Positions 50,879 to 60,923 are shown, counted from the stretch's first letter. The stretch: 63,503 nt of DNA from Bacteroidales bacterium (GCA_007118495.1 SKRM01000019.1:1-63503), one strand, 5' to 3'. A program made the numbers and translations. Notes: a model not told the origin generated them from the sequence alone.

Positions 50879-52021
50879 GTGATTATCAATAGATTCATTT
50901 TGAAAATTGCCGTAAATACCCGTTTGCTTTTATCTGGCAGGCTTGAGGGGATAGGATGGTTTACCTATCAAAACCTCAGGCGCATTGTACGTGATCATCC
51001 CGAAGTTAAGTTTTATTTTCTGTTTGACCGACCTTTTGGCGAAGAGTTTGTTTTCGGCTCAAATGTAGAGCCGGTTGTATTGTTTCCGCCAGCAAGACAC
51101 CCATTTCTTTATTACCTGTACTTTGAATGGTCGGTTGCCAGGGTTCTCAAAAGATTGAACCCTGACCTTTTCTTATCGCCGGATGGTTTTCTTTCAAGTC
51201 GCTATCATGGAAACCAATTACCTGTTTTCCACGACCTGAATTTTATGCACAATCCCGGCTTTGTGCCAAGGCTTACAGGGAAGTTTTATAATTATTATTT
51301 CCCGAAGTATGCGGCCATAGCCAGAAGAATTGTGACGGTTTCGGAATTTTCAAGACAAGACATTGCCCGGGTGTTTGATTATCCTGAAAACCGCATTGAT
51401 GTAGTTTATAACGGGGCCCATGAAATATTTGCACCGGCTGATCAGCTGATGATTAAAAACGCAAGGAAATTGCTCACCGGGGGTGCGCCTTATTTTGTTT
51501 ATATCGGAGCATTGCATAAACGAAAGAACATCGGGAATATGCTCAGGGCATTTGAACACTTCAGGGGGCATGACCCCGCAGGACATAAATTACTGATTGT
51601 TGGTGCCCCCATGTTTAATTCACCAGACCTTGAGAAAGCCTACCGGGGCTTAAAGTATAAGGAGGATGTGATTTTTGCGGGCCGTCAGTATAATGAATCT
51701 CTTTCGCAAATTGTATCGGCTGCCTCTGCTTTGATTCTGGTTTCCCATTTTGAGGGATTTGGCATTCCGGTTATTGAGGCCATGCAATGCGATGTACCTG
51801 TGATTGCATCTAATGTAACCAGTTTGCCTGAAGTGGCTGGTGATGCAGCCTTGCTGGTTGATCCGGACTCAGTTGATCAGATTGCATTGGCAATGACCCG
51901 TATAAGCAGTGAACCTTTACTGCGTGAACACCTCATTGAGAAAGGCCGGATTCAGCGTCAAAAATTTTCATGGGACAAAACTGCCGCGTTGTTATGGGAT
52001 AGTGTGGAGAAATGCCTTTAG
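50879..52021 (+). CDS. Glycosyltransferase family 4 protein
   Basis: The 380-residue GT-B glycosyltransferase begins with a GTG codon (50879). Seen: LLSGRLEGIGWFTYQNLRRI, DLFLSPDGFLS, GALHKRKNIGNMLRAFEHF and the nucleotide-sugar signature EGFGIPVIEAMQCDVPVIASNVTSLPEVAGDAALLV (GT4 EX7E motif). It probably transfers a hexose to an envelope polymer or lipid. Acceptor unknown. Alternative later start TTG/ATT codons exist but are less plausible. Confidence 0.9.
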   Translation: MIINRFILKIAVNTRLLLSGRLEGIGWFTYQNLRRIVRDHPEVKFYFLFDRPFGEEFVFGSNVEPVVLFPPARHPFLYYLYFEWSVARVLKRLNPDLFLSPDGFLSSRYHGNQLPVFHDLNFMHNPGFVPRLTGKFYNYYFPKYAAIARRIVTVSEFSRQDIARVFDYPENRIDVVYNGAHEIFAPADQLMIKNARKLLTGGAPYFVYIGALHKRKNIGNMLRAFEHFRGHDPAGHKLLIVGAPMFNSPDLEKAYRGLKYKEDVIFAGRQYNESLSQIVSAASALILVSHFEGFGIPVIEAMQCDVPVIASNVTSLPEVAGDAALLVDPDSVDQIALAMTRISSEPLLREHLIEKGRIQRQKFSWDKTAALLWDSVEKCL

Positions 52022-52048
52022 CGCAGGTCTGTTCTGGAAAATTGTATG

Positions 52049-52056
52049 TATTTTTG
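52049..52056 (+). promoter_or_regulatory. -7 promoter box TATTTTTG before asnS
   Basis: Perfect TAnnTTTG 70 nt upstream of the asnS ATG; no -33 at the usual distance. Confidence 0.35.
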
Positions 52057-52126
52057 TGTGTCTGCAACCAGGTGTTTGTTGTAGAAACATATTGGTTGTT
52101 AATAATTTGAAGAAATAATATTTGTT

Positions 52127-53536
52127 ATGGTCCTATTGCAAAGACAAAGGGTGTTCGATCTGCTGAAAAAGGACAGCAGTAGTTTGTTGAACAAAGAAAT
52201 AAATGTTAAGGGTTGGGTGCGTACCCGGAGAGGCAATAAGAATGTGGCCTTTATTGCACTTAACGACGGATCTGTCATACACAACATCCAGGTTGTTGTT
52301 GACGTAAAGTCTTTCAAAGACGATGAATTGCTCAGGAAGATCACAACCGGATCGTGCATTTCAGTGAATGGTAAACTGGTTCAGTCGCAGGGGCAGGGGC
52401 AGGCTGTAGAAATACAAGCGACTGAGATAGTTTTGTATGGAACCGCAGATCCTGAAAAATATCCCTTGCAAAAGAAAGGACATACCCTGGAGTTTTTGCG
52501 GGAAATTGCTCACCTGCGCCCCAGGACCAATACATTTGGTGCTGTGTTCCGCATTCGCCACGCACTTTCTTTCGCCATACATAAGTTTTTCAATGACAGT
52601 GGATTTTATTATTTGCACACCCCCATTATTACAGGATCTGATGCCGAGGGTGCCGGAGCTATGTTCAGGGTGACCACCCTGGATCTGGAAAACCTGCCAA
52701 AAACTGATGAGGGGAAAGTTGATTATAACCAAGACTTTTTCGGAAAGGAAACCAACCTGACTGTATCAGGGCAATTGGAAGGTGAGTTGGGTGCGCTGGC
52801 CTTGTCAAACATTTATACTTTTGGACCAACCTTCAGGGCAGAGAATTCAAACACATCGCGACATTTATCAGAATTCTGGATGATAGAGCCAGAAATGGCG
52901 TTTTATGATATCCATGACAATATGGATTTGGCAGAATCTTTTCTCAAGTTCCTGATCTCTTATTTACTTGAACATTGTGAAGATGACCTCGCCTTTTTAC
53001 AAAAAATGTATGACAGTGAACTCATTGAACGACTAAAACTTATCGTGGACACTCATTTTGAACGACTAACCTACACAGATGCCATTGATATCCTTATTGA
53101 TTCAGGACATACATTTGAATTTCCCGTACAATGGGGTGTTGACCTGCAGTCAGAACATGAGCGCTACCTGGTGGAGCAGCAGTTTAAAAAACCAGTAATC
53201 CTCACCGATTACCCGCGTGATATCAAGGCTTTTTATATGAAACTCAATGATGACGGCAAGACTGTCAGAGCCATGGATGTGCTTTTCCCGAAAATAGGTG
53301 AGATAGTCGGTGGCTCACAGCGTGAAGAAGACTATGAAAAACTCAGGGGGCGTATCAATGAAATGGGTATCCATGAAGAAGATGTGTGGTGGTATTTGGA
53401 AACCAGAAAGTTTGGGACAGCCCCCCATAGTGGTTTCGGCCTGGGCTTTGAACGTCTGATGCTCTTTGTTACTGGCCTGGGAAATATCCGTGATGTGATT
53501 CCGTTTCCGCGATCACCTCTGAATGCGGAGTTTTAG
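52127..53536 (+). CDS. asnS: Asparagine--tRNA ligase
   Basis: The 469-residue class IIb synthetase has an N-terminal OB-fold anticodon-binding domain ([25 protein letters not shown]) and catalytic motifs 2 and 3 ([55 protein letters not shown]). The long insertion [22 protein letters not shown] is typical of Bacteroidota AsnRS. The presence of AsnRS means the cell need not make Asn-tRNA by transamidation. Confidence 0.97.
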   Translation: MVLLQRQRVFDLLKKDSSSLLNKEINVKGWVRTRRGNKNVAFIALNDGSVIHNIQVVVDVKSFKDDELLRKITTGSCISVNGKLVQSQGQGQAVEIQATEIVLYGTADPEKYPLQKKGHTLEFLREIAHLRPRTNTFGAVFRIRHALSFAIHKFFNDSGFYYLHTPIITGSDAEGAGAMFRVTTLDLENLPKTDEGKVDYNQDFFGKETNLTVSGQLEGELGALALSNIYTFGPTFRAENSNTSRHLSEFWMIEPEMAFYDIHDNMDLAESFLKFLISYLLEHCEDDLAFLQKMYDSELIERLKLIVDTHFERLTYTDAIDILIDSGHTFEFPVQWGVDLQSEHERYLVEQQFKKPVILTDYPRDIKAFYMKLNDDGKTVRAMDVLFPKIGEIVGGSQREEDYEKLRGRINEMGIHEEDVWWYLETRKFGTAPHSGFGLGFERLMLFVTGLGNIRDVIPFPRSPLNAEF

Positions 53537-53561
53537 GCTGTAAATCATAAAAATTTATTTT

Positions 53562-53569
53562 TATATTTG
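53562..53569 (+). promoter_or_regulatory. -7 promoter box TATATTTG of rpoN
   Basis: Perfect TAnnTTTG 43 nt before ATG 53613; excludes the upstream TTG start. Confidence 0.5.
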
Positions 53570-53612
53570 GGATTAACCGGTTACATTGCCGGCATTGTTA
53601 AAAAGGGTTACC

Positions 53613-55115
53613 ATGCTTAGACAAAGGCTTCAGCAAAAATTTTTGCAAAAGTTGTCGCCGCAGCAAATACAGTTAATGAAATTGCTGCAGGTGCCGGCTC
53701 TTTTGCTGGATCAGCGTATTAAGCAGGAGATTGAAGAGAACCCCGCCCTCGAAGAGGGTGAGGACCAGCTTGAGGAGTTTGAGGCTCAGGATGATGAAGA
53801 TTATGACAGTGCCATGGAAACCGGTGGGGATGATGAAGATTATGATTCAGATGACTCGGAGGTGCAGAAAGAAGATGAATTTGACCTGAGCGATTATGTT
53901 GATGATGATGACATCCCTGACTATAAACTGTCAGCCAATAATACTTCATCAGATGACGAAGCCAGAGACATCCCATTTGCGTCCGGGTCAAGCCCCCAGG
54001 AATTGCTTATGGCTCAGCTTGGCCTCAGGGAAATGACAGAAAGACAGTACCTTATTGCCTCACATATTATCGGAAATATTGATGATTCAGGATACCTGCA
54101 AAGAGATATCCATAGCCTGATTGATGATCTGGCATTCAATATGAATGTCCAGACTAAATTTCCGGAGGTGTTGGATATTTTGCGCATTGTTCAGGAATTT
54201 GATCCCCCCGGGGTTGGTGCCAGAGACCTTCAGGAATGTCTGTTGTTGCAAATCAGGCGGAAACGGCCACGAACCAAGGCAATTGATAACGCCACCCTTA
54301 TATTGGAGAAAAACTTCAACGACTTTACCCGTAAGCATTTTGAAAAGATCAGCAAAAAGCACAACCTTACCGAAGAAGACCTAAAAGAGGCAATTGATGA
54401 GGTACTGAAACTTAACCCCAAACCAGGCAGCGCATTGCAGGAGTCTGGAAAGTCGACCCAGTATGTGGTTCCTGATTTTATCCTCACACACAGTGACGGA
54501 GAACTGGAGCTAACTTTAAACTCACACAATGCACCTGAGCTCAGGATCAATCGCACCTATGCTGAAATGTTCCAGGCCATGGCCGATTCAAAAGGGAAAG
54601 CAGATAAACGCCAAAAAGAGGCTCTGACATTTGTAAAGCAAAAGCTTGATAGTGCCCGCTGGTTTATTGATGCGATCAGGCAGCGCCAGAATACGTTGAT
54701 GATGACCATGCAGGCCATACTTGAGTTTCAGCGGGAATACTTTCTTACTGGTGACGAAACAAAACTGCGTCCAATGATCCTGAAGGACATAGCAGATATG
54801 GTCAGGCTTGATATTTCTACCATTTCAAGGGTCGCAAACAGCAAATATGTTCAAACCCCCTATGGAACCTTCCTGTTGAAAGAATTCTTTTCTGAATCAT
54901 TGCAGACAGATACGGGTGAAGAGGTTTCCACACGAGAAGTAAAAAAAATACTGCAAAACTGCATTGAGGCCGAAGATAAAAAGAAGCCGCTCACTGATGA
55001 CGAACTGGCCGGCATTCTGAATGAAAAGGGGTATAATATTGCCAGGAGGACGGTAGCCAAATACCGGGAACAATTGGATATACCCGTAGCCAGGTTAAGA
55101 AAGGAGCTTACCTGA
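53613..55115 (+). CDS. rpoN: RNA polymerase sigma-54 factor
   Basis: 500 residues from ATG 53613 (MLRQRLQQK). Region I: QKFLQKLSPQQIQLMKLLQVPALLL, rich in Gln/Leu, binds activators; an acidic region II (about residues 50-110, many Asp/Glu) follows; region III ends with the RpoN box ARRTVAKYREQLDIPVARLRKEL, the -24 promoter recognition element. IRQRQNTLMMTMQAILEFQREYFL is the core-binding/HTH part. Sigma-54 transcription needs AAA+ activators, none of which lies in the window. The following PAP2-like gene begins 2 nt after its stop. Confidence 0.97.
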   Translation: MLRQRLQQKFLQKLSPQQIQLMKLLQVPALLLDQRIKQEIEENPALEEGEDQLEEFEAQDDEDYDSAMETGGDDEDYDSDDSEVQKEDEFDLSDYVDDDDIPDYKLSANNTSSDDEARDIPFASGSSPQELLMAQLGLREMTERQYLIASHIIGNIDDSGYLQRDIHSLIDDLAFNMNVQTKFPEVLDILRIVQEFDPPGVGARDLQECLLLQIRRKRPRTKAIDNATLILEKNFNDFTRKHFEKISKKHNLTEEDLKEAIDEVLKLNPKPGSALQESGKSTQYVVPDFILTHSDGELELTLNSHNAPELRINRTYAEMFQAMADSKGKADKRQKEALTFVKQKLDSARWFIDAIRQRQNTLMMTMQAILEFQREYFLTGDETKLRPMILKDIADMVRLDISTISRVANSKYVQTPYGTFLLKEFFSESLQTDTGEEVSTREVKKILQNCIEAEDKKKPLTDDELAGILNEKGYNIARRTVAKYREQLDIPVARLRKELT

Positions 55116-55117
55116 TT

Positions 55118-55741
55118 ATGGCAAGTAAAGACAAAATCGCCAGGGTGATTTCCACCATTTTTCATCCGTTGCTTATGCCCACACTGGGCATATTTCTTTT
55201 GTTTCAGCTTAATACCTTCATGAGTTTTGCTGTATCAACCGAGGCCAGGCGTTTCATTTTTCTTATAGTGTTTATTAATACAGCTATTGTGCCCGTTCTG
55301 GCAGTAGTCATTCTTAAACGGATGGGCTATATTGAAGATTTAATATTGCGTGATCGCGGTGAGCGTATTCTGCCCTTACTCATAAGTTCGGCGCTGTTCT
55401 TTATGACATATTACCTGTTGCGACAGCTTTCGTTGCCCACCTTGCTATATTATTATTTTATGGGTGCTACATTGCTGGTTTTGCTGACGCTGATGATCTC
55501 ATTTGTCTGGAAGATCAGCATTCATATGGTTTCATTGGGCGGCTTGACCGGATTTTTAATTGTCACCTCTTTGCTGTTGGGGATAAATATTGCATTTCTC
55601 ATTGCCCTTGCATTTCTTGCATCGGGTTTGACAGCTGCATCAAGATTGCAGCTCAAAGCCCACACCCCAGCACAGGTTTACACAGGATTCGCTACAGGAG
55701 TTGCTGTTATGTTGATGCTGTTTGTTTACCTGAGGACGTAG
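55118..55741 (+). CDS. PAP2-like integral membrane protein
   Basis: The 207-residue protein has six predicted helices (HPLLMPTLGIFLLFQL, FLIVFINTAIVPVLAVVIL, PLLISSALFFMTYYLL, MGATLLVLLTLMISFVW, GFLIVTSLLLGINIAFLIALAFL, FATGVAVMLMLFVYL). The segment SRLQLKAHTPAQVYTGFATG resembles the last PAP2 motif (SR-x5-H-x3-D), but Asp is replaced by Gln/Val, and the PSGH motif is not evident (HMVSLGG). So it looks like a degenerate PAP2 phosphatase, possibly inactive. It follows rpoN by 2 nt, likely co-translated; the same pairing occurs in other Bacteroidota. Confidence 0.75.
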   Translation: MASKDKIARVISTIFHPLLMPTLGIFLLFQLNTFMSFAVSTEARRFIFLIVFINTAIVPVLAVVILKRMGYIEDLILRDRGERILPLLISSALFFMTYYLLRQLSLPTLLYYYFMGATLLVLLTLMISFVWKISIHMVSLGGLTGFLIVTSLLLGINIAFLIALAFLASGLTAASRLQLKAHTPAQVYTGFATGVAVMLMLFVYLRT

Positions 55742-55771
55742 TATTGACTGATTCAGGTGCAAAAGGAAGAA

Positions 55772-56476
55772 TCAGAACAGTATCACTGAGACACCAAGGG
55801 ATATGGGAAACATATCTTCTGACTGATTATCTTCAAAAATACTTGTAAGGGCATATGAGAGGTATATGTTGACGCTGCCTACACCCAGCATACCGGTCAT
55901 GCTGATCTTGTGTTTGTTGATATTCTCCAGTTTATGTTCCTTGATTTTTATGCTTCTGCTTCCGGGAGAAAAAGGAGTATCGAAATAGATGTTGGTAACA
56001 GAAGATGCCTTGCCGTAATATTTTGTATGGGCATTGACCAGGTAACTAGCCTTGAGTCCGACGTAAATCCTGAAATTGCGTTCAAGATTTCGTGTTCTGT
56101 ACCGTATTTGAACGGGAACATCCAGATAATTCAGGCTCAATTTGTTTTTATCGTAATCACCGCTTAATCGGTAAAAGTCATAATGTCCATTGGGTGTATA
56201 TCCAAAGTAATGATCAGAATATAAGTTATTACTTGTAAAACCGATACCTGTGGCCAGGCTGAAATTGCTCCGCCCCCAGGGCATGTCCTGCATGGCTTTG
56301 AAGCTCATGCCTCTTTGTATGGCTTTTTTATCCATTCTTTCGGGGACGTTTTGCCAGATATCAGAAAAAACCGTGACAATGAAGCGGTCGGTGGGATGCA
56401 TTCTTGGGGGGTCAAAGGCACTGGATACCTGCGCAATGCCCAGGAAGCATGCCACTAGAAGAAGGATGCGTTTCAT
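55772..56476 (-). CDS. Outer-membrane beta-barrel protein (porin-like)
   Basis: The 234-residue protein has a signal peptide (MKRILLLVACFLGIAQVSSA) and about eight amphipathic strands with aromatic ends, including FSLATGIGFTSNNLYSDHYFGY, LNYLDVPVQIRYRTRNLERNFRIYVGLKASYLVNAH and terminal ISLGVSVILF. LDVPVQIRYR is the signature of the outer-membrane beta-barrel PorT-like superfamily in Bacteroidota. Function not predictable. Convergent with the PAP2-like gene. Confidence 0.8.
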   Translation of the reverse strand: MKRILLLVACFLGIAQVSSAFDPPRMHPTDRFIVTVFSDIWQNVPERMDKKAIQRGMSFKAMQDMPWGRSNFSLATGIGFTSNNLYSDHYFGYTPNGHYDFYRLSGDYDKNKLSLNYLDVPVQIRYRTRNLERNFRIYVGLKASYLVNAHTKYYGKASSVTNIYFDTPFSPGSRSIKIKEHKLENINKHKISMTGMLGVGSVNIYLSYALTSIFEDNQSEDMFPISLGVSVILF

Positions 56477-56509
56477 TGTTGCCGGTTTATAACTGTAAAA
56501 GAAGTAAAA

Positions 56510-57457
56510 TTAAGAAAAATCCATGTACTTCTCAAATGAGGCCCAGTATGGAATGGAGACCTTCAACCTTTTTCCGGTATTTAATATATCCAGGTATTGT
56601 TTTTTCTTTTCAGTGGGTCCGTGTTTCATATGGGCTTCCATGGCTGCCTGTACTTCATATGTCATGGAACGTCTGATCATGTGGCTTAAAATAAAAGTCG
56701 GAAAGTATAAACGATTTAAAGGAAATTGTTTGGTAACATTTACACCAAGCTTTTTACAAACACGAACGCCTTCTTTAAGGGCCATAATATATTGCTTTAT
56801 AAGTGTGTTGTTTTTTGCAAAAAGCCTGCTGCTTCCTGCCTTGCTCAGCAAGCCGGGCAGCAATGCATCCATCATGTAACGTGTTCGGAGCAGATCTTCT
56901 ATTTTACTGCAGGGACGGGGTCTTAAGCCTGCTTCTTCAAACTTGGTCAGGGTTGCAAGTAAACGGTCAGTTTTACGTCCCCCGGGTTCACCAATCCAGG
57001 TATAATCGTTTCTGAACAAATAGGTGTTGATGCCATTGTCAAGATGACCTCCTGTAACGATACCAGGGTAGGCAAAAAAGTATCGGCCCCCCGGCAGGTG
57101 TTTGCGTATGAGTTTTATTTCGTCCCATAAGTTGCCCAAAAACAGAATGTGGGCGTTCCCTCCAAATTTGGCTATATAGGGCACAACATCTCCTAATTGG
57201 TGGCTCCTGACAGTAACGATGATCAGATCAAATGCCTGGGATGGTTCGAGCTTGTCAACGATCTTTGGCCTGAACACAGTTTGTCCGTATGATTTTTTTC
57301 CGCTACGCATATCAGTATAGGTAATGGGTACTCCTGAATGACTGTAGCGCACCATGCGTAATTTGCGGACGAGCATGCTCACCTGATGACCTGCCTCGTG
57401 CAGTTGCCAGGCATATGTTGTTCCGATAACTCCTGATCCGAAAATGAGTATGTTCAT
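56510..57457 (-). CDS. Ketopantoate reductase-like (ApbA/PanE) protein
   Basis: The 315-residue protein has an N-terminal Rossmann fold MNILIFGSGVIGTTYAWQL with the GxGxxG signature for NADP, LIIVTVRSHQLGDVVPYIAKFG (the VK-x-Q-like position), and a helical C-terminal domain with AGSSRLFAKNNTLIKQY. The family reduces 2-dehydropantoate in pantothenate synthesis, but paralogues with other substrates are frequent and the catalytic Lys/Glu pattern could not be fixed by eye. panC/panD lie far away at 14-15 kb, so pathway membership is uncertain. Confidence 0.75.
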   Translation of the reverse strand: MNILIFGSGVIGTTYAWQLHEAGHQVSMLVRKLRMVRYSHSGVPITYTDMRSGKKSYGQTVFRPKIVDKLEPSQAFDLIIVTVRSHQLGDVVPYIAKFGGNAHILFLGNLWDEIKLIRKHLPGGRYFFAYPGIVTGGHLDNGINTYLFRNDYTWIGEPGGRKTDRLLATLTKFEEAGLRPRPCSKIEDLLRTRYMMDALLPGLLSKAGSSRLFAKNNTLIKQYIMALKEGVRVCKKLGVNVTKQFPLNRLYFPTFILSHMIRRSMTYEVQAAMEAHMKHGPTEKKKQYLDILNTGKRLKVSIPYWASFEKYMDFS

Positions 57458-57593
57458 AAATTTATTACTATATGGATAAGCTTTTTGGTCTTCCCAAAAT
57501 TAATAACACTTCCGCATTTTTTACATTATTTTTACGCGTTGGTTCAATTGAAGTACAAAAGCGAATTAAATTTCGAAAAAAACAAACACCAGG

Positions 57594-59699
57594 ATGAGGC
57601 AAACATATCTGGACACTCCGATAGAATTCCTCAAGGGGGTTGGACCTCAGCGGGCAGACCTTCTAAAAAATGAGTTGGGTGTGTTTACTTTTGCCGACCT
57701 GCTGCACTTTTATCCCTTTCGCTACATCGACCGCAGCAAATTTTATACAATCAGCGAAATCAATCCTGACCTGCCTTATGTGCAGATCAGGGGTTATATT
57801 TCAGATATTCAGTTGCATGGGCAAAAACGTACCACCCGTATGACTGCCTCCCTGAAGGATGAGACCGGAACCCTTGAACTTATATGGTTCAGAGGGTTTA
57901 AATGGTTAAAAAACCAGTTTAAACCAGGAGTTGAGTACATTGTGTTTGGCAAACCATTGCTTTACGGTAAAAAGTTCAATGTGGCCCATCCTGAAATAGA
58001 ACCAGTTACTCCGGGTGCCATAAGCCAGAGTTCATCCATGCAGCCAGTGTATAATTCAACTGAAAAACTTAAATCAAAGGGGCTTGACAGCAAGGGCATT
58101 GGCAAGCTTTTGAAGACCCTTTTGCCACTTGTCGCTGACCATATTCCCGAAACACTTCCAAAAAACTTACTTGATCAGGTAAAACTTATGCCCGGGAGGG
58201 AAGCGTTGTACCATGTTCACTTTCCTGCCACATCCATTGATCTGAAAAAATCCATAGCCAGACTGAAGTTTGAAGAGCTATTTTATATACAGCTTAATTT
58301 GTTGAGAAACAAGCTGATGCGAAATGAAAAGGTGAAAGGACATGTGTTTCCATCTATAGGAACGTATTTTAATGACTTTTTTCATGACCAACTGGCTTTT
58401 GAGTTGACAGCCGCTCAGAAACGCGTCTTAAAAGAAATCAGGGTTGATACACTCTCGGGCCGGCAAATGAATCGCCTTTTGCAGGGCGATGTGGGGAGTG
58501 GAAAAACCATTGTTGCCCTGATGTCTATGCTTATGGCTCTGGATAATGGTTACCAGGCTTGCCTGATGGCTCCTACCGAAATATTGGCATTTCAACACTT
58601 TGAGTCAGTGTCGGCCATGCTGAAAGACATGGGTATCAGGATTGAGCTACTTACCGGGTCAACTAAATCAGCACACCGTAAACCAATTTTGAAAGGACTG
58701 ATTGAAGGAGATGTCAATATACTTATCGGAACCCATGCCCTGATTGAAGATCAGGTACAATTCAAGTCATTGGGCATGGTGGTTATTGATGAACAACACC
58801 GGTTTGGCGTTGCTCAGCGGGCAAGACTGTGGTCAAAAAGTGAAGTTCCTCCGCATGTGCTTGTTATGACTGCCACGCCCATTCCACGGACGTTGGCCAT
58901 GACTTTGTATGGAGACCTTGATGTCTCAGTAATTGATGAACTCCCTCCTGGTCGTAAGCCCATAAAAACGATTCATCAATATGAGAGGAACAGACTGAAG
59001 GTGTTTGGGTTTATTCGTGAAGAGATTAACAAGCAAAGGCAGGTATATGTGGTATATCCCCTTATTCAGGAATCAGAGAAGCTTGATCTGAAAGACCTGA
59101 CAGACGGATATGAAAGCATTGTCAGAGAATTTCCTGCACCCCGGTATGGCGTAAGCATTGTGCATGGAAAGATGAAGCCTGCCGACAAAGACTATGAGAT
59201 GCAGCGTTTCGTAAAAGGGCAGACCCAAATCATGGTGGCTACTACAGTTATTGAGGTGGGCATCGATGTGCCAAATGCCTCAGTAATGGTCATTGAAAGT
59301 GCCGAACGTTTTGGACTATCACAGCTGCATCAGCTAAGGGGCAGGGTTGGCAGGGGGGCTGACCAGTCTTATTGTATCCTGATGTCAAAAGATGAATTGA
59401 GCAATGATGCCCGTAAACGCCTTGGGGTTATGGTGGCCACCAATGATGGCTTTCGTATAGCAGAAACAGATCTTCAACTCAGGGGCCCGGGAGATATCCA
59501 GGGTACGCAACAGAGTGGGCTGCCCGACCTTAAAATTGCCGATTTGGCAAAAGATGAGGCCATATTAAAGTTTGCCCGGCAAATAGCAAGAGATCTGCTC
59601 GAAGGCGATCCTCATTTGGCGCAACCGGCCAATATCATGGTGAAAAAGCAGCTAAAAGCCTTGTATCACGACCGGCTTTTCTGGAGCCGGATCAGTTAA
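57594..59699 (+). CDS. recG: ATP-dependent DNA helicase RecG
   Basis: The 701-residue protein remodels stalled replication forks and Holliday junctions. It has the N-terminal wedge/OB domain (FLKGVGPQRADLLKNELGVFTFADLLHFYPFRYIDRS), then helicase motifs: Q-TAAQKRV, LLQGDVGSGKTIVALMSM (Walker A), VVIDEQHRFGVAQR (DEQH Walker B), VMTATPIPRTLAMTLYGDLDVSVIDELPPGRKPI, and C-terminal TTVIEVGIDVPNASVMVIESAERFGLSQLHQLRGRVGRG. Full length. ATG 57594 is preceded by A-rich sequence. Convergent with tonB. Confidence 0.97.
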   Translation: MRQTYLDTPIEFLKGVGPQRADLLKNELGVFTFADLLHFYPFRYIDRSKFYTISEINPDLPYVQIRGYISDIQLHGQKRTTRMTASLKDETGTLELIWFRGFKWLKNQFKPGVEYIVFGKPLLYGKKFNVAHPEIEPVTPGAISQSSSMQPVYNSTEKLKSKGLDSKGIGKLLKTLLPLVADHIPETLPKNLLDQVKLMPGREALYHVHFPATSIDLKKSIARLKFEELFYIQLNLLRNKLMRNEKVKGHVFPSIGTYFNDFFHDQLAFELTAAQKRVLKEIRVDTLSGRQMNRLLQGDVGSGKTIVALMSMLMALDNGYQACLMAPTEILAFQHFESVSAMLKDMGIRIELLTGSTKSAHRKPILKGLIEGDVNILIGTHALIEDQVQFKSLGMVVIDEQHRFGVAQRARLWSKSEVPPHVLVMTATPIPRTLAMTLYGDLDVSVIDELPPGRKPIKTIHQYERNRLKVFGFIREEINKQRQVYVVYPLIQESEKLDLKDLTDGYESIVREFPAPRYGVSIVHGKMKPADKDYEMQRFVKGQTQIMVATTVIEVGIDVPNASVMVIESAERFGLSQLHQLRGRVGRGADQSYCILMSKDELSNDARKRLGVMVATNDGFRIAETDLQLRGPGDIQGTQQSGLPDLKIADLAKDEAILKFARQIARDLLEGDPHLAQPANIMVKKQLKALYHDRLFWSRIS

Positions 59700-59703
59700 A
59701 GGC

Positions 59704-59738
59704 AAAAAAAAACCGCATGTACACCATGCGGTTTTTTT
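59704..59738. terminator. Bidirectional terminator between recG and tonB
   Basis: CCGCATG (59713-59719) / CATGCGG (59725-59731), 5-nt loop, flanked by A9 and T7. Confidence 0.92.
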
Positions 59739-59752
59739 ATATAGCGATTTGA

Positions 59753-60430
59753 TTAGTTCAATCTGAACCGGATTGGCATATTAAACTGAACCCTTACTGG
59801 CTGGCCTCTCTGACGGCCTGGCTCCCAGCGTGGCATCATACGTACAACCCTGACGGCTTCTTCATCGCATCCACCGCCAATACCGCGGATTACGCGCACA
59901 TCGGTTACACTGCCATCACGCTCAACTACGAAGGTGATAAATACAGTACCCTGAATACCGGCTTCGCGTGCCATTTGGGGGTACCTGAGGTTATCTTCCA
60001 GAAACTTCTGGCGGGCTGCTTCACCACCCGGGAATTCGGGCTGGTCTTCAACCACGGTAAAAATTACCTCTTCATCTATTGCTTCTTCTTCTTCAAACAC
60101 GATGGGTGTGAACTCCTGAACTTCCGTAAATACGTCAGCATCAATGTCAATGGTGAATTCTTCATCAAGTTCCACGTCATCATCTACAATAATAAGTTCC
60201 TGAGACGGCTCCGGTGGTGGCGGTGGTGGTGGTTGTTCCGGGCGGGTGATTGGGATATCCTCTTCCTCGATGAAATCAATCTCGAGGACACCAAGGTCTA
60301 TCTGCACCCTTTCGTATTGCTTCCATTCAAAAGCAACCAATGCTGCACCTAGCGCCAGGGCAATCCCAATTTGCAAAAAGATGCGCTTTTTGCTCTCAAG
60401 GTCTGCTTTGGGTGTTTTTTTCGCTTCCAT
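59753..60430 (-). CDS. tonB: TonB family energy transducer
   Basis: The 225-residue protein has an N-terminal anchor (RIFLQIGIALALGAALVAF), an acidic/proline spacer with RPEQPPPPPPPEPSQELIIVDDDVELDEEF (short poly-Pro) and the C-terminal TonB domain LRYPQMAREAGIQGTVFITFVVERDGSVTDVRVIRGIGGGCDEEAVRVV, RWEPGRQRGQPVRVQFNMPIRF. It passes proton motive force from ExbB/ExbD to outer-membrane receptors; those partners are not in the window. Shares strand, but not a transcript boundary I can define, with vanZ and gcvH upstream. Confidence 0.93.
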   Translation of the reverse strand: MEAKKTPKADLESKKRIFLQIGIALALGAALVAFEWKQYERVQIDLGVLEIDFIEEEDIPITRPEQPPPPPPPEPSQELIIVDDDVELDEEFTIDIDADVFTEVQEFTPIVFEEEEAIDEEVIFTVVEDQPEFPGGEAARQKFLEDNLRYPQMAREAGIQGTVFITFVVERDGSVTDVRVIRGIGGGCDEEAVRVVRMMPRWEPGRQRGQPVRVQFNMPIRFRLN

Positions 60431-60536
60431 AATTAGTATTTCCTGTTGGTTTTTTGTCCTTCAAAAGAGTCTGCTAATATACAAAGTATTTTATTAATGA
60501 CAACCGGCTATTGAGATTTGATCTGTGCCGGACTTT

Positions 60537-60923
60537 TTATTTTTTGTTTCGGTTGCCGTAAATAATCCCTGAAATGATTACTCCAAAAACCGTTCCAAAA
60601 CCGTTTGCAATTGCATCTGCCATGTTTCCATGCCGGCCTTCCAGGCAGTAAAACTGCAATAGCTCAGTGATAGCGCCATAAAACAATCCAGTGATCAGGC
60701 CAACAGCTGCCGCAGCGAAGGTGAATGTATTTTTGTGCTTTACAGAACCAGATACCGTCAGGAATCCCAGCACTGCAAACATGATAAAGTGTACTGCTTT
60801 ATCAGGATGGGGAATTGGCCAATTTCTGGTGTCAGGCAAATTGGACGGTGGAAGGCTGATTACCACCAAAATCACCAATCCCCACCCAAAAGCAGGCAAA
60901 AATGGTTTCAGGTTTTTGATCAC
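60537..60923 (-). CDS. VanZ family membrane protein
   Basis: The 128-residue protein has about four helices (LPAFGWGLVILVVISLP, KAVHFIMFAVLGFLTVSGSV, FAAAAVGLITGLFYGAITELLQFY, ANGFGTVFGVIISGIIY). The motifs DKAVHFIMFAVLGF, TELLQ and GRHGNMADAIANGFG are the VanZ-like family signature. The function outside teicoplanin resistance in enterococci is unknown. It lies 24 nt downstream of gcvH, an arrangement common in Bacteroidota, and no resistance context is seen. Confidence 0.88.
   Translation of the reverse strand: MIKNLKPFLPAFGWGLVILVVISLPPSNLPDTRNWPIPHPDKAVHFIMFAVLGFLTVSGSVKHKNTFTFAAAAVGLITGLFYGAITELLQFYCLEGRHGNMADAIANGFGTVFGVIISGIIYGNRNKK

Noticed and set aside
60537-60923. Antibiotic resistance role for the VanZ-like gene
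   Set aside because: VanZ-domain proteins are widespread; the context is gcvH, with no van or resistance genes.
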